From: Odontesthes bonariensis | Taxonomy: Eukaryota; Chordata; Actinopteri; Atheriniformes; Atherinopsidae | DNA: 64,000 nucleotides | NCBI RefSeq assembly: GCF_027942865.1 | Contig: NC_134511.1 | Location: forward strand, 193,501-257,500 | Reading direction: 5' to 3' | Shown: positions 1 to 15,100 of the stretch, in pieces | Layout: each line of letters starts with the position of its first letter | Position numbering within the stretch: the stretch's first letter is position 1 | Translations under genes and position numbers: made by a program | The notes under the pieces: generated by a model | The model's database searches: none | What the model was told of the DNA's origin: nothing | Seen by the model: only the letters and a program-made list of their open reading frames with translations

Positions 1-130
1 ACTCTTAATACTCTGTAATATTCTGTAGAACTATGTTGTACTCTGTAGTATTCTGTAGTACTGTAGTATTCTGTAGTACTGAAGTATTCTGTAGTACTGT
101 GTAGTACTGAAGTATTCTGTAGTACTGTAC
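1..130. repeat. GTACT-rich minisatellite just inside a ttf1 donor
   Basis: Units of about 13-17 bp built on AGTACTGTAGTATTCTG lie in the ttf1 intron. They begin about 6 nt after the donor of exon 220-135 (GTGAGT at 134-129) and run off the window. Confidence 0.8.
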
Positions 131-134
131 TCAC

Positions 135-3100
135 CTCCATAGGACAAACTGTTCCAGTGTGGAACTTTGGAAACTTTCAGTGTGTGAAACATCTTCTGAG
201 CAGAAACGCGGGTCATCTTCCTGCAACACAACCAGTCAGTCCGTAAGTAATACTGTGGTAGTACTGTAGTAGTACTATAGTAGTACTGTGGTAATACTGT
301 ATTAATACTGTGGTAGTACTGTGGTAATACTGTATTAATACTGTGGTAGTACTGTAGTACTACTGTGGTAATACTGTATTAATACTGTGGTAGTACTGTA
401 GTACTACTGTGGTAATACTGTATTAATACTGTAGTAATACTGTGGTAATACTGTATTAATACTGTAGTACTACTGTGGTAATACTGTATTAATACTGTGG
501 TAGTACTGTGGTAATATTGTAGTAATATTGTGGTAGTACTGTAGTAGTACTATAGTAGTACTGTGGTAATTCTGTATTAATACTGTGGTAGTACTGTAGT
601 AATACTGTAGTAATATTGTGGTAGTACTGTAGTAGTACTATAGTAGTACTGTGGTAATTCTGTATTAATACTGTGGTAGTACTGTAGTAATACTGTAGTA
701 ATATTGTGGTAGTACTGTAGTAGTAGTACTATAGTAGTACTGTCAGATGAACTCACCCCAACGCCTGAGAAACTTCATCCCACTCCATGTCTGCGATGTC
801 GTCCACAGACTTTTGGTACAACCTGAAACACAGAACTGGTTTATCAGCAGGAACTGGTTTATCAGCAGGAACTGGTTTATCAGCAGGAACTGGTTTATCA
901 GCGGGAACTGGTTTATCAGCGGGAACTGGTTTATCAGCAGGAACTGGTTTATCAGCAGGAACTGGTTTATCAGCAGGAACTGGTTTATCAGCGGGAACTG
1001 GTTTATCAGCAGGAACTGGTTTATCAGAGGGAACTGGTTTATCAGCGGGAACTGGTTTATCAGCAGGAACTGGTTTATCAGCGGGAACTGGTTTATCAGC
1101 GGGAACTGGTTTGTCAGCGGGAACTGGTTTGTCAGCGGGAACTGGTTTATCAGCGGGAACTGGTTTATCAGCGGGAACTGGTTTATCAGCGGGAACTGGT
1201 TTATCAGCAGGAACTGGTTTATCAGCAGGAACTGGTTTATCAGCGGGAACTGGTTTGTCAGCGGGAACTGGTTTGTCAGCGGGAACTGGTTTATCAGCGG
1301 GAACTGGTTTATCAGCAGGAACTGGTTTATCAGAGGGAACTGGTTTATCAGCGGGAACTGGTTTGTCAGCGGGAACTGGTTTATCAGCGGGAACTGGTTT
1401 ATCAGCGGGAACTGGTTTATCAGCGGGAACTGGTTTATCAGCAGGAACTGGTTTATCAGCAGGAACTGGTTTATCAGCAGGAACTGGTTTATCAGCGGGA
1501 ACTGGTTTGTCAGCGGGAACTGGTTTGTCAGCGGGAACTGGTTTATCAGCGGGAACTGGTTTATCAGCGGGAACTGGTTTATCAGCAGGAACTGGTTTGT
1601 CAGCAGGAACTGGTTTATCAGCAGGAACTGGTTTATCAGCAGGAACTGGTTTATCAGAGGGAACTGGTTTATCAGCGGGAACTGGTTTATCAGCAGGAAC
1701 TGGTTTATCAGAGGGAACTGGTTTATCAGCGGGAACTGGTTTATCAGCAGGAACTGGTTTATCAGCAGGAACTGGTTTATCAGAGGGAACTGGTTTATCA
1801 GCGGGAACTGGTTTATCAGCAGGAACTGGTTTATCAGCGGGAACTGGTTTATCAGCGGGAACTGGTTTATCAGCGGGAACTGGTTTGTCAGCGGGAACTG
1901 GTTTGTCAGCGGGAACTGGTTTATCAGCGGGAACTGGTTTATCAGCGGGAACTGGTTTATCAGCGGGAACTGGTTTATCAGCAGGAACTGGTTTATCAGC
2001 GGGAACTGGTTTATCAGCGGGAACTGGTTTGTCAGCGGGAACTGGTTTGTCAGCGGGAACTGGTTTATCAGCGGGAACTGGTTTATCAGCGGGAACTGGT
2101 TTGTCAGCGGGAACTGGTTTATCAGCGGGAACTGGTTTATCAGCGGAACTGGTTTGTCAGCGGGAACTGGTTTATCAGCGGGAACTGGTTTATCAGCGGG
2201 AACTGGTTTATCAGCAGGAACTGGTTTGTCAGCGGGAACTGGTTTATCAGCGGGAACTGGTTTGTCAGCGGGAACTGGTTTATCAGCGGGAACTGGTTTA
2301 TCAGCAGGAACTGGTTTGTCAGCGGGAACTGGTTTATCAGCGGGAACTGGTTTGTCAGCGGGAACTGGTTTATCAGCAGGAACTGGTTTATCAGCAGGAA
2401 CTGGTTTGTCAGCAGGAACTGGTTTATCAGCGGGAACTGGTTTGTCAGCGGGAACTGGTTTATCAGCGGGAACTGGTTTATCAGCGGGAACTGGTTTATC
2501 AGCAGGAACTGGTTTATCAGCGGGAACTGGTTTATCAGCGGGAACTGGTTTGTCAGCGGGAACTGGTTTGTCAGAGGGAACTGGTTTGTCAGAGGGAACT
2601 GGTTTGTCAGAGGGAACTGGTTTGTCAGAGGGAACTGGTTTGTCAGCGGGAACTGGTTTATCAGCGGGAACTGGTTTATCAGCAGGAACTGGTTTATCAG
2701 AGGGAACTGGTTTGTCAGCGGGAACTGGTTTATCAGCGGGAACTGGTTTATCAGCAGGAACTGGTTTATCAGCGGGAACTGGTTTATCAGCGGGAACTGG
2801 TTTATCAGCGGGAACTGGTTTATCAGAGGGAACTGGTTTATCAGCAGGAACTGGTTTATCAGCGGGAACTGGTTTATCAGAGGGAACTGGTTTATCAGCA
2901 GGAACTGGTTTATCAGCGGGAACTGGTTTATCAGCGGGAACTGGTTTATCAGCGGGAACTGGTTTATCAGCGGGAACTGGTTTATCAGCGGGAACTGGTT
3001 TATCAGCGGGAACTGGTTTATCAGCAGGAACTGGTTTGTCAGCGGGAACTGGTTTATCAGCAGGAACTGGTTTATCAGCAGGAACTGGTTTATCAGCAGG

Positions 3101-6100
3101 AACTGGTTTATCAGCAGGAACTGGTTTATCAGCAGGAACTGGTTTATCAGAGTTCTCAGAGTTTTTATCCCAGTTAGTGCTGAGTACAGATGAAGTGGCG
3201 TTCCTCTAATTTAGAAGAGTCTCAGTTAGTCTGGAAAGATAATTTAATAACGTATAAGAAAGCCCTTCGTAAAGCTAGAACTGCTTATTATTCATCATTG
3301 ATAGAAGAGAATAAGAACAATCCCAGGTTTCTCTTCAGCACTGTAGCCAGTCTGACTAAGAGTCCGAGCTCTGCTGAGCCAGGTATTCCTTTAACTCTCA
3401 GCAGTGATGATTTCATGAGCTTCTTTATTAATAAAATTGTTTCTATCAGAGAGAAGATTGATGGAGTCCTTCCCACTATTATCAGTGATGTATCACCAAG
3501 TACAGCAGCTTTAGAAGTATCTTTAGAACCTGATTTATATTTAGACGGCTTCTGCACCGGAAAAAAAGTCTTACCAAGTATATTTGTCTTATTTCTAGTC
3601 AAAATATCTCATTACACTTAATATCAGACACAACTGCCTAACAAGCACCATTTCAGCCAGATATAGGGACTTGTTTGAAGACAATACATCTGGAATATCT
3701 TGTTCAATGAAAAAGTCTTGAAAACAAATTGTTTTGAGTCACATATCACATGAAACAAGCTTTTTTTGACATTTGAGGTTTTTAAGCTAATTTCAAGATC
3801 ACTTTTATCTCAAAAGTCCTAAATATCACATCTTATTTCAAGAAATCTTGACAAGCCGATTTTCACTAGTTCCATTGGCCGATTTTTTGCTTATTTCAAA
3901 CAAAAACGTCTTTTATTTGTTGTTTTTTTACTTATTTTTGGAGGGGCATTTTTTCCAGTGTGTCCAGTTGATTTCTCTGAGCTAATAGCAGCAATAGTCT
4001 CTGCTAAACCATCAACTTGTGTTTGAGACCCAATCCCAACCAGACTGTTGAAGGAGGTCGAGTTTGAATAATCTCTACCTGTAAGACCAGGCCTAAAACT
4101 TTCCTTTCTGATAAAGCTTATAGTCAGGGATGGCTCAGGTGAGCCTGGAACATCCCATAGTTCTGCTGCTATAGGCCCAGCTGGGGGAGCTCCCATGATG
4201 CACCTCACCTCTCATCGTCGTCTTGTGCACGCTCAGGATGGGGGACAGGATCAAAGAAAAGTTTTGATTCGATCCTTAGCTAGGCTACTTTGGGACTGTA
4301 TCTGTGTGCTGAAGTACCTTGAAATGACATTTGTTGGGATTTGGGGCTACATAAATAAACTGAATTTAATTTAGTTGAACCGTCTGGCTATCATGAACCA
4401 TAGTTCTGTATCAGAAACCGGTTTGGCCGCCCACAGCAGTTCGGACATGTTGGACTTTGGTCATGTGATCTTACATGTTGATGAGGCAGATTTTCTCCTC
4501 GATTGCTTCAGGTGCTCGACCGGGGACGTCGGTGGTGGAGTTCAGTCTCTTCTGCAGGATGCTGAACCTGAAACACAGGAAACATCTTCTCATGAACTGC
4601 TGAGGAAACATCTTCTCATGAACTGCTGAGGAAACATCACATTCTGAGGAAACATCACATTCTGAGGAACTTCTGAGGAAACATCTTCTCATGAACTTCT
4701 GAGGAAACATCACATTCTGAGGAAACATCACATTCTGAGGAACTTCTGAGGAAACATCACATTCTGAGGAACTTCTGAGGAAACATCACATTCTGAGGAA
4801 ACATCTTCTCATGAACTTCTGAGGAAACATCACATTCTGAGGAACTGCTGAGGAAACATCACATTCTGAGGAAACATCACATTCTGAGGAAACATCACAT
4901 TCTGAGGAACTGCTGAGGAAACATCACATTCTGAGGAAACATCTTCTCATGAACTTCTGAGGAAACATCACATTCTGAGGAACTTCTGAGGAAACATCAC
5001 ATTCTGAGGAACTTCTGAGGAAACATCACATTCTGAGGAAACATCTTCTCATGAACTGCTGAGGAAACATCACATTCTGAGGAAACATCACATTCTGAGG
5101 AAACATCTTCTCATGAACTTCTGAGGAAACATCACATTCTGAGGAAACATCACATTCTGAGGAACTGCTGAGGAAACATCACATTCTGAGGAACTTCTGA
5201 GGAAACGTCACATTCTGAGGAAACATCTTCTCATGAACTGCTGAGGAAACATCACATTCTGAGGAAACATCACATTCTGAGGAAACATCACATTCTGAGG
5301 AAACATCTTCTCATGAACTTCTGAGGAAACATCACATTCTGAGGAAACATCACATTCTGAGGAACTGCTGAGGAAACATCACATTCTGAGGAACTTCTGA
5401 GGAAACATCTTCTCATGAACTGCTGAGGAAACATCACATTCTGAGGAAACATCACATTCTGAGGAACTTATGAGGAAACATCACATTCTGAGGAACTTCT
5501 GAGGAAACATCACATTCTGAGGAACTTCTGAGGAAACATCACATTCTGAGGAAACATCTTCTCATGAACTTCTGAGGAAACATCACATTCTGAGGAAACA
5601 TCACATTCTGAGGAAACATCACATTCTGAGGAACTGCTGAGGAAACATCACATTCTGAGGAACTTCTGAGGAAACATCACATTCTGAGGAAACATCTTCT
5701 CATGAACTGCTGAGGAAACATCACATTCTGAGGAAACATCACATTCTGAGGAACTGCTGAGGAAACATCACATTCTGAGGAACTTCTGAGGAAACATCAC
5801 ATTCTGAGGAAACATCTTCTCATGAACTGCTGAGGAAACATCACATTCTGAGGAAACATCACATTCTGAGGAACTTCTGAGGAAACATCACATTCTGAGG
5901 AACTTCTGAGGAAACATCACATTCTGAGGAAACATCTTCTCATGAACTTCTGAGGAAACATCACATTCTGAGGAAACATCTTCTCATGAACTTCTGAGGA
6001 AACATCACATTCTGAGGAAACATCACATTCTGAGGAACTGCTGAGGAAACATCACATTCTGAGGAAACATCTTCTCATGAACTTCTGAGGAAACATCACA

Positions 6101-9100
6101 TTCTGAGGAAACATCACATTCTGAGGAACTGCTGAGGAAACATCACATTCTGAGGAACTGCTGAGGAAACATCACATTCTGAGGAAACATCACATTCTGA
6201 GGAAACATCTTCTCATGAACTGCTGAGGAAACATCTTCTCATGAACTGCTGAGGAAACATCTTCTCATGAACTGCTGAGGAAACATCTTCTCCTGAACTG
6301 CTGAGGAAACATCACATTCTGAGGAAACATCACATTCTGAGGAAACATCACATTCTGAGGAACTGCTGACGAAACATCACATTCTGAGGAAACATCACAT
6401 TCTGAGGAACTGCTGAGGAAACATCACATTCTGAGGAAACATCTTCTCATGAACTGCTGAGGAAACATCACATTCTGAGGAAACATCACATTCTGAGGAA
6501 ACATCACATTCTGAGGAACTGCTGACGAAACATCACATTCTGAGGAAACATCACATTCTGAGGAACTGCTGAGGAAACATCACATTCTGAGGAAACATCA
6601 CATTCTGAGGAAACATCACATTCTGAGGAAACATCACATTCTGAGGAACTGCTGAGGAAACATCACATTCTGAGGAACTGCTGAGGAAACATCACATTCT
6701 GAGGAAACATCTTCTCATGAACTTCTGAGGAAACATCACATTCTGAGGAAACATCTTCTCATGAACTTCTGAGGAAACATCACATTCTGAGGAAACATCT
6801 TCTCATGAACTTCTGAGGAAACATCACATTCTGAGGAACTGCTGAGGAAACATCACATTCTGAGGAAACATCTTCTCATGAACTGCTGAGGAAACATCTT
6901 CTCATGAACTGCTGAGGAAACATCACATTCTGAGGAAACATCACATTCTGAGGAAACATCACATTCTGAGGAAACATCTTCTCATGAACTGCTGAGGAAA
7001 CATCACATTCTGAGGAAACATCACATTCTGAGGAAACATCTTCTCATGAACTTCTGAGGAAACATCACATTCTGAGGAACTGCTGACGAAACATCACATT
7101 CTGAGGAAACATCACATTCTGAGGAACTGCTGAGGAAACATCACATTCTGAGGAAACATCACATTCTGAGGAAACATCACATTCTGAGGAACTGCTGAGG
7201 AAACATCACATTCTGAGGAACTGCTGAGGAAACATCACATTCTGAGGAAACATCTTCTCATGAACTTCTGAGGAAACATCACATTCTGAGGAAACATCTT
7301 CTCATGAACTTCTGAGGAAACATCACATTCTGAGGAAACATCTTCTCATGAACTTCTGAGGAAACATCACATTCTGAGGAAACATCTTCTCATGAACGTC
7401 TGAGGAAACATCACATTCTGAGGAACTGCTGAGGAAACATCACATTCTGAGGAACTGCTGAGGAAACATCACATTCTGAGGAACTTCTGAGGAAACATCA
7501 CATTCTGAGGAAACATCTTCTCATGAACTGCTGAGGAAACATCACATTCTGAGGAACTTCTGAGGAAACATCACATTCTGAGGAACTTCTGAGGAAACAT
7601 CACATTCTGAGGAAACATCTTCTCATGAACTGCTGAGGAAACATCACATTCTGAGGAACTTCTGAGGAAACATCACATTCTGAGGAAACATCTTCTCATG
7701 AACTTCTGAGGAAACATCACATTCTGAGGAAACATCACATTCTGAGGAAACATCACATTCTGAGGAAACATCACATTCTGAGGAACTGCTGAGGAAACAT
7801 CACATTCTGAGGAAACATCACATTCTGAGGAACTGCTGAGGAAACATCACATTCTGAGGAACTGCTGAGGAAACATCACATTCTGAGGAAACATCACATT
7901 CTGAGGAACTGCTGAGGAAACATCACATTCTGAGGAAACATCACATTCTGAGGAAACATCTTCTCATGAACTGCTGAGGAAACATCTTCTCATGAACTGC
8001 TGAGGAAACATCTTCTCATGAACTGCTGAGGAAACATCACATTCTGAGGAAACATCACATTCTGAGGAAACATCACATTCTGAGGAACTGCTGAGGAAAC
8101 ATCACATTCTGAGGAAACATCACATTCTGAGGAACTGCTGAGGAAACATCACATTCTGAGGAAACATCACATTCTGAGGAAACATCACATTCTGAGGAAA
8201 CATCACATTCTGAGGAAACATCACATTCTGAGGAAACATCACATTCTGAGGAACTGCTGAGGAAACATCACATTCTGAGGAAACATCACATTCTGAGGAA
8301 CGGCTGAGGAAACATCACATTCTGAGGAAACATCTTCTCATGAACTTCTGAGGAAACATCACATTCTGAGGAAACATCTTCTCATGAACTTCTGAGGAAA
8401 CATCACATTCTGAGGAAACATCTTCTCATGAACTTCTGAGGAAACATCACATTCTGAGGAAACATCTTCTCATGAACTGCTGAGGAAACATCTTCTCATG
8501 AACTGCTGAGGAAACATCTTCTCATGAACTGCTGAGGAAACATCTTCTCATGAACTGCTGAGGAAACATCACATTCTGAGGAAACATCACATTCTGAGGA
8601 AACATCACATTCTGAGGAACTGCTGAGGAAACATCACATTCTGAGGAAACATCACATTCTGAGGAACTGCTGAGGAAACATCACATTCTGAGGAAACATC
8701 ACATTCTGAGGAAACATCACATTCTGAGGAAACATCACATTCTGAGGAACTGCTGAGGAAACATCACATTCTGAGGAAACATCACATTCTGAGGAAACAT
8801 CACATTCTGAGGAACGGCTGAGGAAACATCACATTCTGAGGAAACATCTTCTCATGAACTTCTGAGGAAACATCACATTCTGAGGAAACATCACATTCTG
8901 AGGAACTGCTGAGGAAACATCACATTCTGAGGAACTTCTGAGGAAACATCACATTCTGAGGAAACATCTTCTCATGAACTTCTGAGGAAACATCACATTC
9001 TGAGGAAACATCTTCTCATGAACTTCTGAGGAAACATCACATTCTGAGGAAACATCTTCTCATGAACTGCTGAGGAAACATCTTCTCATGAACTGCTGAG

Positions 9101-12100
9101 GAAACATCTTCTCATGAACTGCTGAGGAAACATCTTCTCATGAACTGCTGAGGAAACATCACATTCTGAGGAACTTCTGAGGAAACATCACATTCTGAGG
9201 AACTTCTGAGGAAACATCACATTCTGAGGAACTGCTGAGGAAACATCACATTCTGAGGAAACATCTTCTCATGAACTGCTGAGGAAACATCTTCTCATGA
9301 ACTGCTGAGGAAACATCTTCTCATGAACTGCTGAGGAAACATCTTCTCATGAACTGCTGAGGAAACATCACATTCTGAGGAACTTCTGAGGAAACATCAC
9401 ATTCTGAGGAAACATCTTCTCATGAACTTCTGAGGAAACATCACATTCTGAGGAAACATCACATTCTGAGGAACTTCTGAGGAAACATCACATTCTGAGG
9501 AAACATCACATTCTGAGGAAACATCACATTCTGAGGAAACATCACATTCTGAGGAACTGCTGAGGAAACATCACATTCTGAGGAACTGCTGAGGTTCTCA
9601 GGCTTCCAGGAACACTGATGATGATCTCCTCTTAGCCTCTGATAGCGGACTTGTGTCTGTGCTTGTCCTGTTGGATCTCAGTGCTGCATTTGATACGGTC
9701 GATCACAGTATCTTATTACACAGACTTGAACATGTTATTGGGATTAAAGGAACTGCATTAGGCTGGTTTAAGTCATATTTATCTGATAGATTTCAGTTTG
9801 TTCTTGTAAATAAAGAATCTTCCTCACACACCAGAGTAAGTCATGGAGTTCCCCAGGGTTCTGTGCTTGGACCGATTCTTTTCACTTTATACATGCTTCC
9901 ATTAGGTAACATTATTAGACAGCATGGCATAAATTTCCATTGCTATGCTGATGATACTCAGCTGTACTTATCTATAAAACCAGATGAAACCAATAGGTTG
10001 GTCAGACTACAAGCATGTCTTAAAGACATAAAGAGCCTTCAGTTATCAGGCCCCTCTCTGTGGAACCAGCTGCCAGTTTGGGAGGCAGAGCCTTCAGTTA
10101 TCAGGCCCCTCTCTGTGGAACCAGCTGCCAGTTTGGGAGGCAGAGCCTTCAGTTATCAGGCCCCTCTCTGTGGAACCAGCTGCCAGTTTGGGAGGCAGAG
10201 CCTTCAGTTATCAGGCCCCTCTCTGTGGAACCAGCTGCCAGTTTGGGAGGCAGAGCCTTCAGTTATCAGGCCCCTCTCTGTGGAACCAGCTGCCAGTTTG
10301 GGAGGCAGAGCCTTCAGTTATCAGGCCCCTCTCTGTGGAACCGGCTGCCAGTTTGGGAGGCAGAGCCTTCAGTTATCAGGCCCCTCTCTGTGGAAGCAGC
10401 TGCCAGTTTGGGAGGCGGAGCCTTCAGTTATCAGGCCCCTCTCTGTGGAACCAGCTGCCAGTTTGGGAGGCGGAGCCTTCAGTTATCAGGCCCCTCTCTG
10501 TGGAACCAGCTGCCAGTTTGGGAGGCAGAGCCTTCAGTTATCAGGCCCCTCTCTGTGGGACCAGCTGCCAGTTTGGGAGGCAGAGCCTTCAGTTATCAGG
10601 CCCCTCTCTGTGGGACCAGCTGCCAGTTTGGGAGGCAGAGCCTTCAGTTATCAGGCCCCTCTCTGTGGGACCAGCTGCCAGTTTGGGAGGCAGAGCCTTC
10701 AGTTATCAGGCCCCTCTCTGTGGAACCAGCTGCCAGTTTGGGAGGCAGAGCCTTCAGTTATCAGGCCCCTCTCTGTGGAACCAGCTGCCAGTTTGGGAGG
10801 CAGAGCCTTCAGTTATCAGGCCCCTCTCTGTGGAACCAGCTGCCAGTTTGGGAGGCAGAGCCTTCAGTTATCAGGCCCCTCTCTGTGGAACCAGCTGCCA
10901 GTTTGGGAGGCAGAGCCTTCAGTTATCAGGCCCCTCTCTGTGGAACCAGCTGCCAGTTTGGGAGGCGGAGCCTTCAGTTATCAGGCCCCTCTCTGCGGGA
11001 CCAGCTGCCAGTTTGGGAGGCAGAGCCTTCAGTTATCAGGCCCCTCTCTGCGGAACCAGCTGCCAGTTTGGGAGGCAGAGCCTTCAGTTATCAGGCCCCT
11101 CTCTGTGGAACCAGCTGCCAGTTTGGGAGGCAGAGCCTTCAGTTATCAGGCCCCTCTCTGTGGAACCAGCTGCCAGTAAATGTCCGGGAAGCAGACACCC
11201 TTTCCACTTTTAAGACCAGGCTTATAACTTTCCTTTTTTATAAAGCTTATAGTTAGGGATGGCTCAGGTGATCCTGAAACATCCCATAGTTAAGCTGCTA
11301 TAGGCCCAGCCTGCTGGGGGGCCTCATCTGACACACCTTTCCTCACTTTACTCTCTTTATGTATATGTGATATTATTGTGGTCATTAACTCGTGTTTCCC
11401 TGTTCCAACAGATATCCTTTGAATGGTGTTACAGTGCCGCCCTCCTTGCCCCCCCCCCCCTTTCTGTCTTCTCAAAGCCCAGCTGGTCGAGGCGGATGGC
11501 CACCCTTCCTGAGTCTGGTTCTGCCAGAGGTTTCTTCCTGTTCAAAGGGAGTCGTTTCTCTCCACAGTCGCCTCAGGCACGCTCAGGCCGGGAGATTGGA
11601 CCGAAAAACAAAAAGTTTTCAGTGCAATCTGTTGGTTTCCTTAGCTAGGAAACTGTTTTTGAATTGGCTCTATATGAACGAATTGGATTATTTTATGAAT
11701 AATTATGATTACAATGAATTGAATTCCAATTGGCTTGAATTGGACTTTATTATCTAAGTGCCTTGAGAAGACATTTGTTGTATAAATAAAAATGAAATGA
11801 ATTGAATTGAATTGAATTGATGGAGGGAACATTGATACTGACCACTTCAGACGACACTGCACCCAGTTCCTGGTCTCCACCTTCTGGCTGATCTCCCTCC
11901 AGGGCAGGTTCTTGCTCAGCTGTTCTCGGGTCAGACCGGAACCGGCCGGGCGCTGAACTCGGGTCTGCAGGTGAGCCCGGAGAGCGTCTTTCAGCCGGAG
12001 TTCTTCATCCATGCTCCAGAGGCCGCGAGTTCCCGCTGGACAAGAAGGGAGGGGTCACAGGTCAGGTTCTGGTTCTGAGGGTTCTAAGGGTTCTGAAGGT

Positions 12101-15100
12101 TCTAAGGGTTCTGAGGGTTCTGAGGGTTCTGAAGGTTCTAAGGGTTCTGATTCTGAGGGTTCTGAAGGTTCTAAGGGTTCTGGTTCTGAGGGTTCTAAAG
12201 GTTCTGAAGGTTCTAAGGGTTCTGGTTCTGAGGGTTCTGAGGGTTCTGAAGGTTCTAAGGGTTCTGGTTCTGAGGGTTCTAAAGGTTCTGAAGGTTCTAA
12301 GGGTTCTGGTTCTGAAGGTTCTAAGGGTTCTAAAGGTTCTGAGGGTTCTAAGGGTTCTGAATGTTCTGAGGGTTCTGAAGGTTCTAAGGGTTCTGGTTCT
12401 GAGGGTTCTGAGGGTTCTGAAGGTTCTAAGGGTTCTGGTTCTGAGGGTTCTGAGGGTTCTGAAGGTTCTAAGGGTTCTGGTTCTGAGGGTTCTAAAGGTT
12501 CTGAAGGTTCTAAGGGTTCGGGTTCTGAGGGTTCTGAGGGTTCTGAAGGTTCTAAGGGTTCTGAAGGTTCTGAGGGTTCTAAAGGTTCTGAGGGTTCTAA
12601 GGGTTCTGAATGTTCTGAGGGTTCTGAAGGTTCTAAGGGTTCTGAAGGTTTTGAGGGTTCTGAAGGTTCTGAGGGCTCTGAAGGTTCTGAAGGTTTTGAG
12701 GGTTCTGAAGGTTCTGAGGGTTCTAAAGGTTCTAAAGATTCTAAAGGTTCTGAAGGTTCTGAGGGTTCTGAAGGTTCTAAAGGTTCTGAAGGTTCTGAAG
12801 GTTCTGAGTGTTCTAAAGGTTCTAAAGGTTCTGAAGGTTCTGAAGGTTCTGAAGGTTCTAAAGGTTATGAAGGTTCTGAGGGTTCTGAGGGTTCTGAGGT
12901 TCTGAAGGTTCTGAGTGTTCTAAAGGTTCTAAAGGTTATGAAGGTTCTGAGGGTTCTGAGGGTTCTGAGGTTATGAAGGTTCTGAGGGTTCTGAGGGTTC
13001 TGAGGTTATGAAGGTTCTGAAGGTTCTGAGGGTTCTAAAGGTTCTAAAGATTCTAAAGGTTCTGAAGGTTCTGAGGGTTCTGAAGGTTCTAAAGGTTCTG
13101 AAGGTTCTGAAGGTTCTGAAGGTTCTGAGTGTTCTAAAGGTTCTAAAGGTTATGAAGGTTCTGAAGGTTCTGAAGGTTCTAAAGGTTATGAAGGTTCTGA
13201 GGGTTCTGAGGGTTCTGAGGTTCTGAAGGTTCTGAGTGTTCTAAAGGTTCTAAAGGTTATGAAGGTTCTGAGGGTTCTGAGGGTTCTGAGGTTATGAAGG
13301 TTCTGAGGGTTCTGAGGGTTCTGAGGTTATGAAGGTTCTGAGGGTTCTGAGGGTTCTGAGGTTATGAAGGTTCTGAGGGTTCTGAGGTTATGAAGGTTCT
13401 GAGGGTTCTGAGGGTTCTGAGGTTATGAAGGTTCTGAGGGTTCTGAGGGTTCTGAAGGTTCTGAGTGTTCTAAAGGTTCTAAAGGTTATGAAGGTTCTGA
13501 GGGTTCTGAGGTTCTGAAGGTTCTGAGGGTTCTGAGGTTCTAAAGGTTCTGAGGGTTCTGAGGTCAGGGCCTTACTGATGCAGGCGAAGCGTTTCTCCAA
13601 TGCGTAAATGCTGCGGTCCATCTTCTCTGAAATAACTTTCCAGTTGTTCCCGTGCAGCGTCTGCAGCGTCGTCAGGGAGTGGACCTCCTCCTCCGAGAAC
13701 CTGGAGGAACACCGCGTTATACAGGGTTCCATAAAGTTCTACAGGGTTCTATAAAGTTCTACAGGGTCCTATGGGGTTCTATAAATTTCTACAGGGTTCC
13801 ATAAAGTTCTACAGGGTTCCATAAAGTTCTACAGGGTCCTACGGGGTTCTATAAAGTTCTATGGGGTTCCATAAAGTTCTACAGGGTTCTATAAAGTTCT
13901 ACAGGGTCCTACGGGGTTCTATAAAGTTCTATGGGGTTCTATAAAGTTCTACAGGGTTCCATAAAGTTCTACAGGGTTCCATAAAGTTCTACAGGGTCCT
14001 ACGGGGTTCTATAAAGTTCTATGGGGTTCTATAAAGTTCTACAGGGTCCTATGGGGTTCTATAAAGTTCTACAGGGTTCCATAAAGTTCTACAGGGTTCT
14101 ATAAAGTTCTACAGGGTCCTATGGGGTTCTATAAAGTTCTACAGGGTTCCATAAAGTTCTACAGGGTCCTACGGGGTTCTATAAAGTTCTACAGGGTTCC
14201 ATAAAGTTCTACAGGGTTCCATAAAGTTCTACAGGGTCCTACGGGGTTCTATAAAGTTCTACAGGGTTCCATAAAGTTCTACAGGGTCCTACGGGGTTCT
14301 ATAAAGTTCTACAGGGTTCCATAAAGTTCTACAGGGTCCTACGGGGTTCTATAAAGTTCTACAGGGTTCCATAAAGTTCTACAGGGTTCTATAAAGTTCT
14401 ACAGGGTTCTATAAAGTTCTACAGGGTCCTACGGGGTTCTATAAAGTTCTACAGGGTTCTATAAAGTTCTACAGGGTTCTATAAAGTTCTACAGGGTTCT
14501 GACCTTCCTCTGTGGTTCCCGACGTCAAACATCTTCTTGGCTCGGATGTAAACCTGCTCACACGGCCGAGGGATTCCTTCAGCTGCAGACAGGTGGAGAC
14601 AGAAAGGTGGTTTACACCAACATGAAGCAGGAGAACACACAGAGAACCTCGGGGGGAATTATTCATAATTATTGGGGGAGTTATTTATAATTATTGTGGG
14701 TAATTATCTATAATTATTGGGGGAGTTATTTATAATTATTGGGGGTAATTATTTATAATTATTGGGGGAGTTATTTATAATTATTGGGGGTAATTATTTA
14801 TAATTATTGGGGGAGTTATTTATAATTATTGGGGGAGTTATTTATAATTATTGTGGGTAATTATCTATAATTATTGGGGGAGTTATTTATAATTATTGTG
14901 GGTAATTATCTATAATTATTGGGGGAGTTATTTATAATTATTGGGGGTAATTATCTACAATTATTGGGGGAGTTATTTATAATTATTGAGGGTAATTATT
15001 TATAATTATTGGGGGAGTTATTTATAATTATTGGGGGGTAATTATTTATAATTATTGGGGGAGTTATTTATAATTATTGAGGGTAATTATTTATAATTAT

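Noticed and set aside
747..3209. Two overlapping plus-strand ORFs of about 800 codons
   Set aside because: They are translations of the 18-bp ttf1 intron array in two frames, which swap at a one-base deletion near 2144. Confirmed ttf1 exons lie on the other strand.
9653..11256. ORFs of 508, 398 and 347 codons as a repeat protein
   Set aside because: L2 reverse transcriptase remnant running into the 55-bp array; the unit length is not a multiple of 3, so the same peptide repeats in every frame.
12011..13226. Gly-Ser-Glu-rich and Lys-Val-Leu-rich ORFs
   Set aside because: Frames of the 9-bp array in a ttf1 intron.
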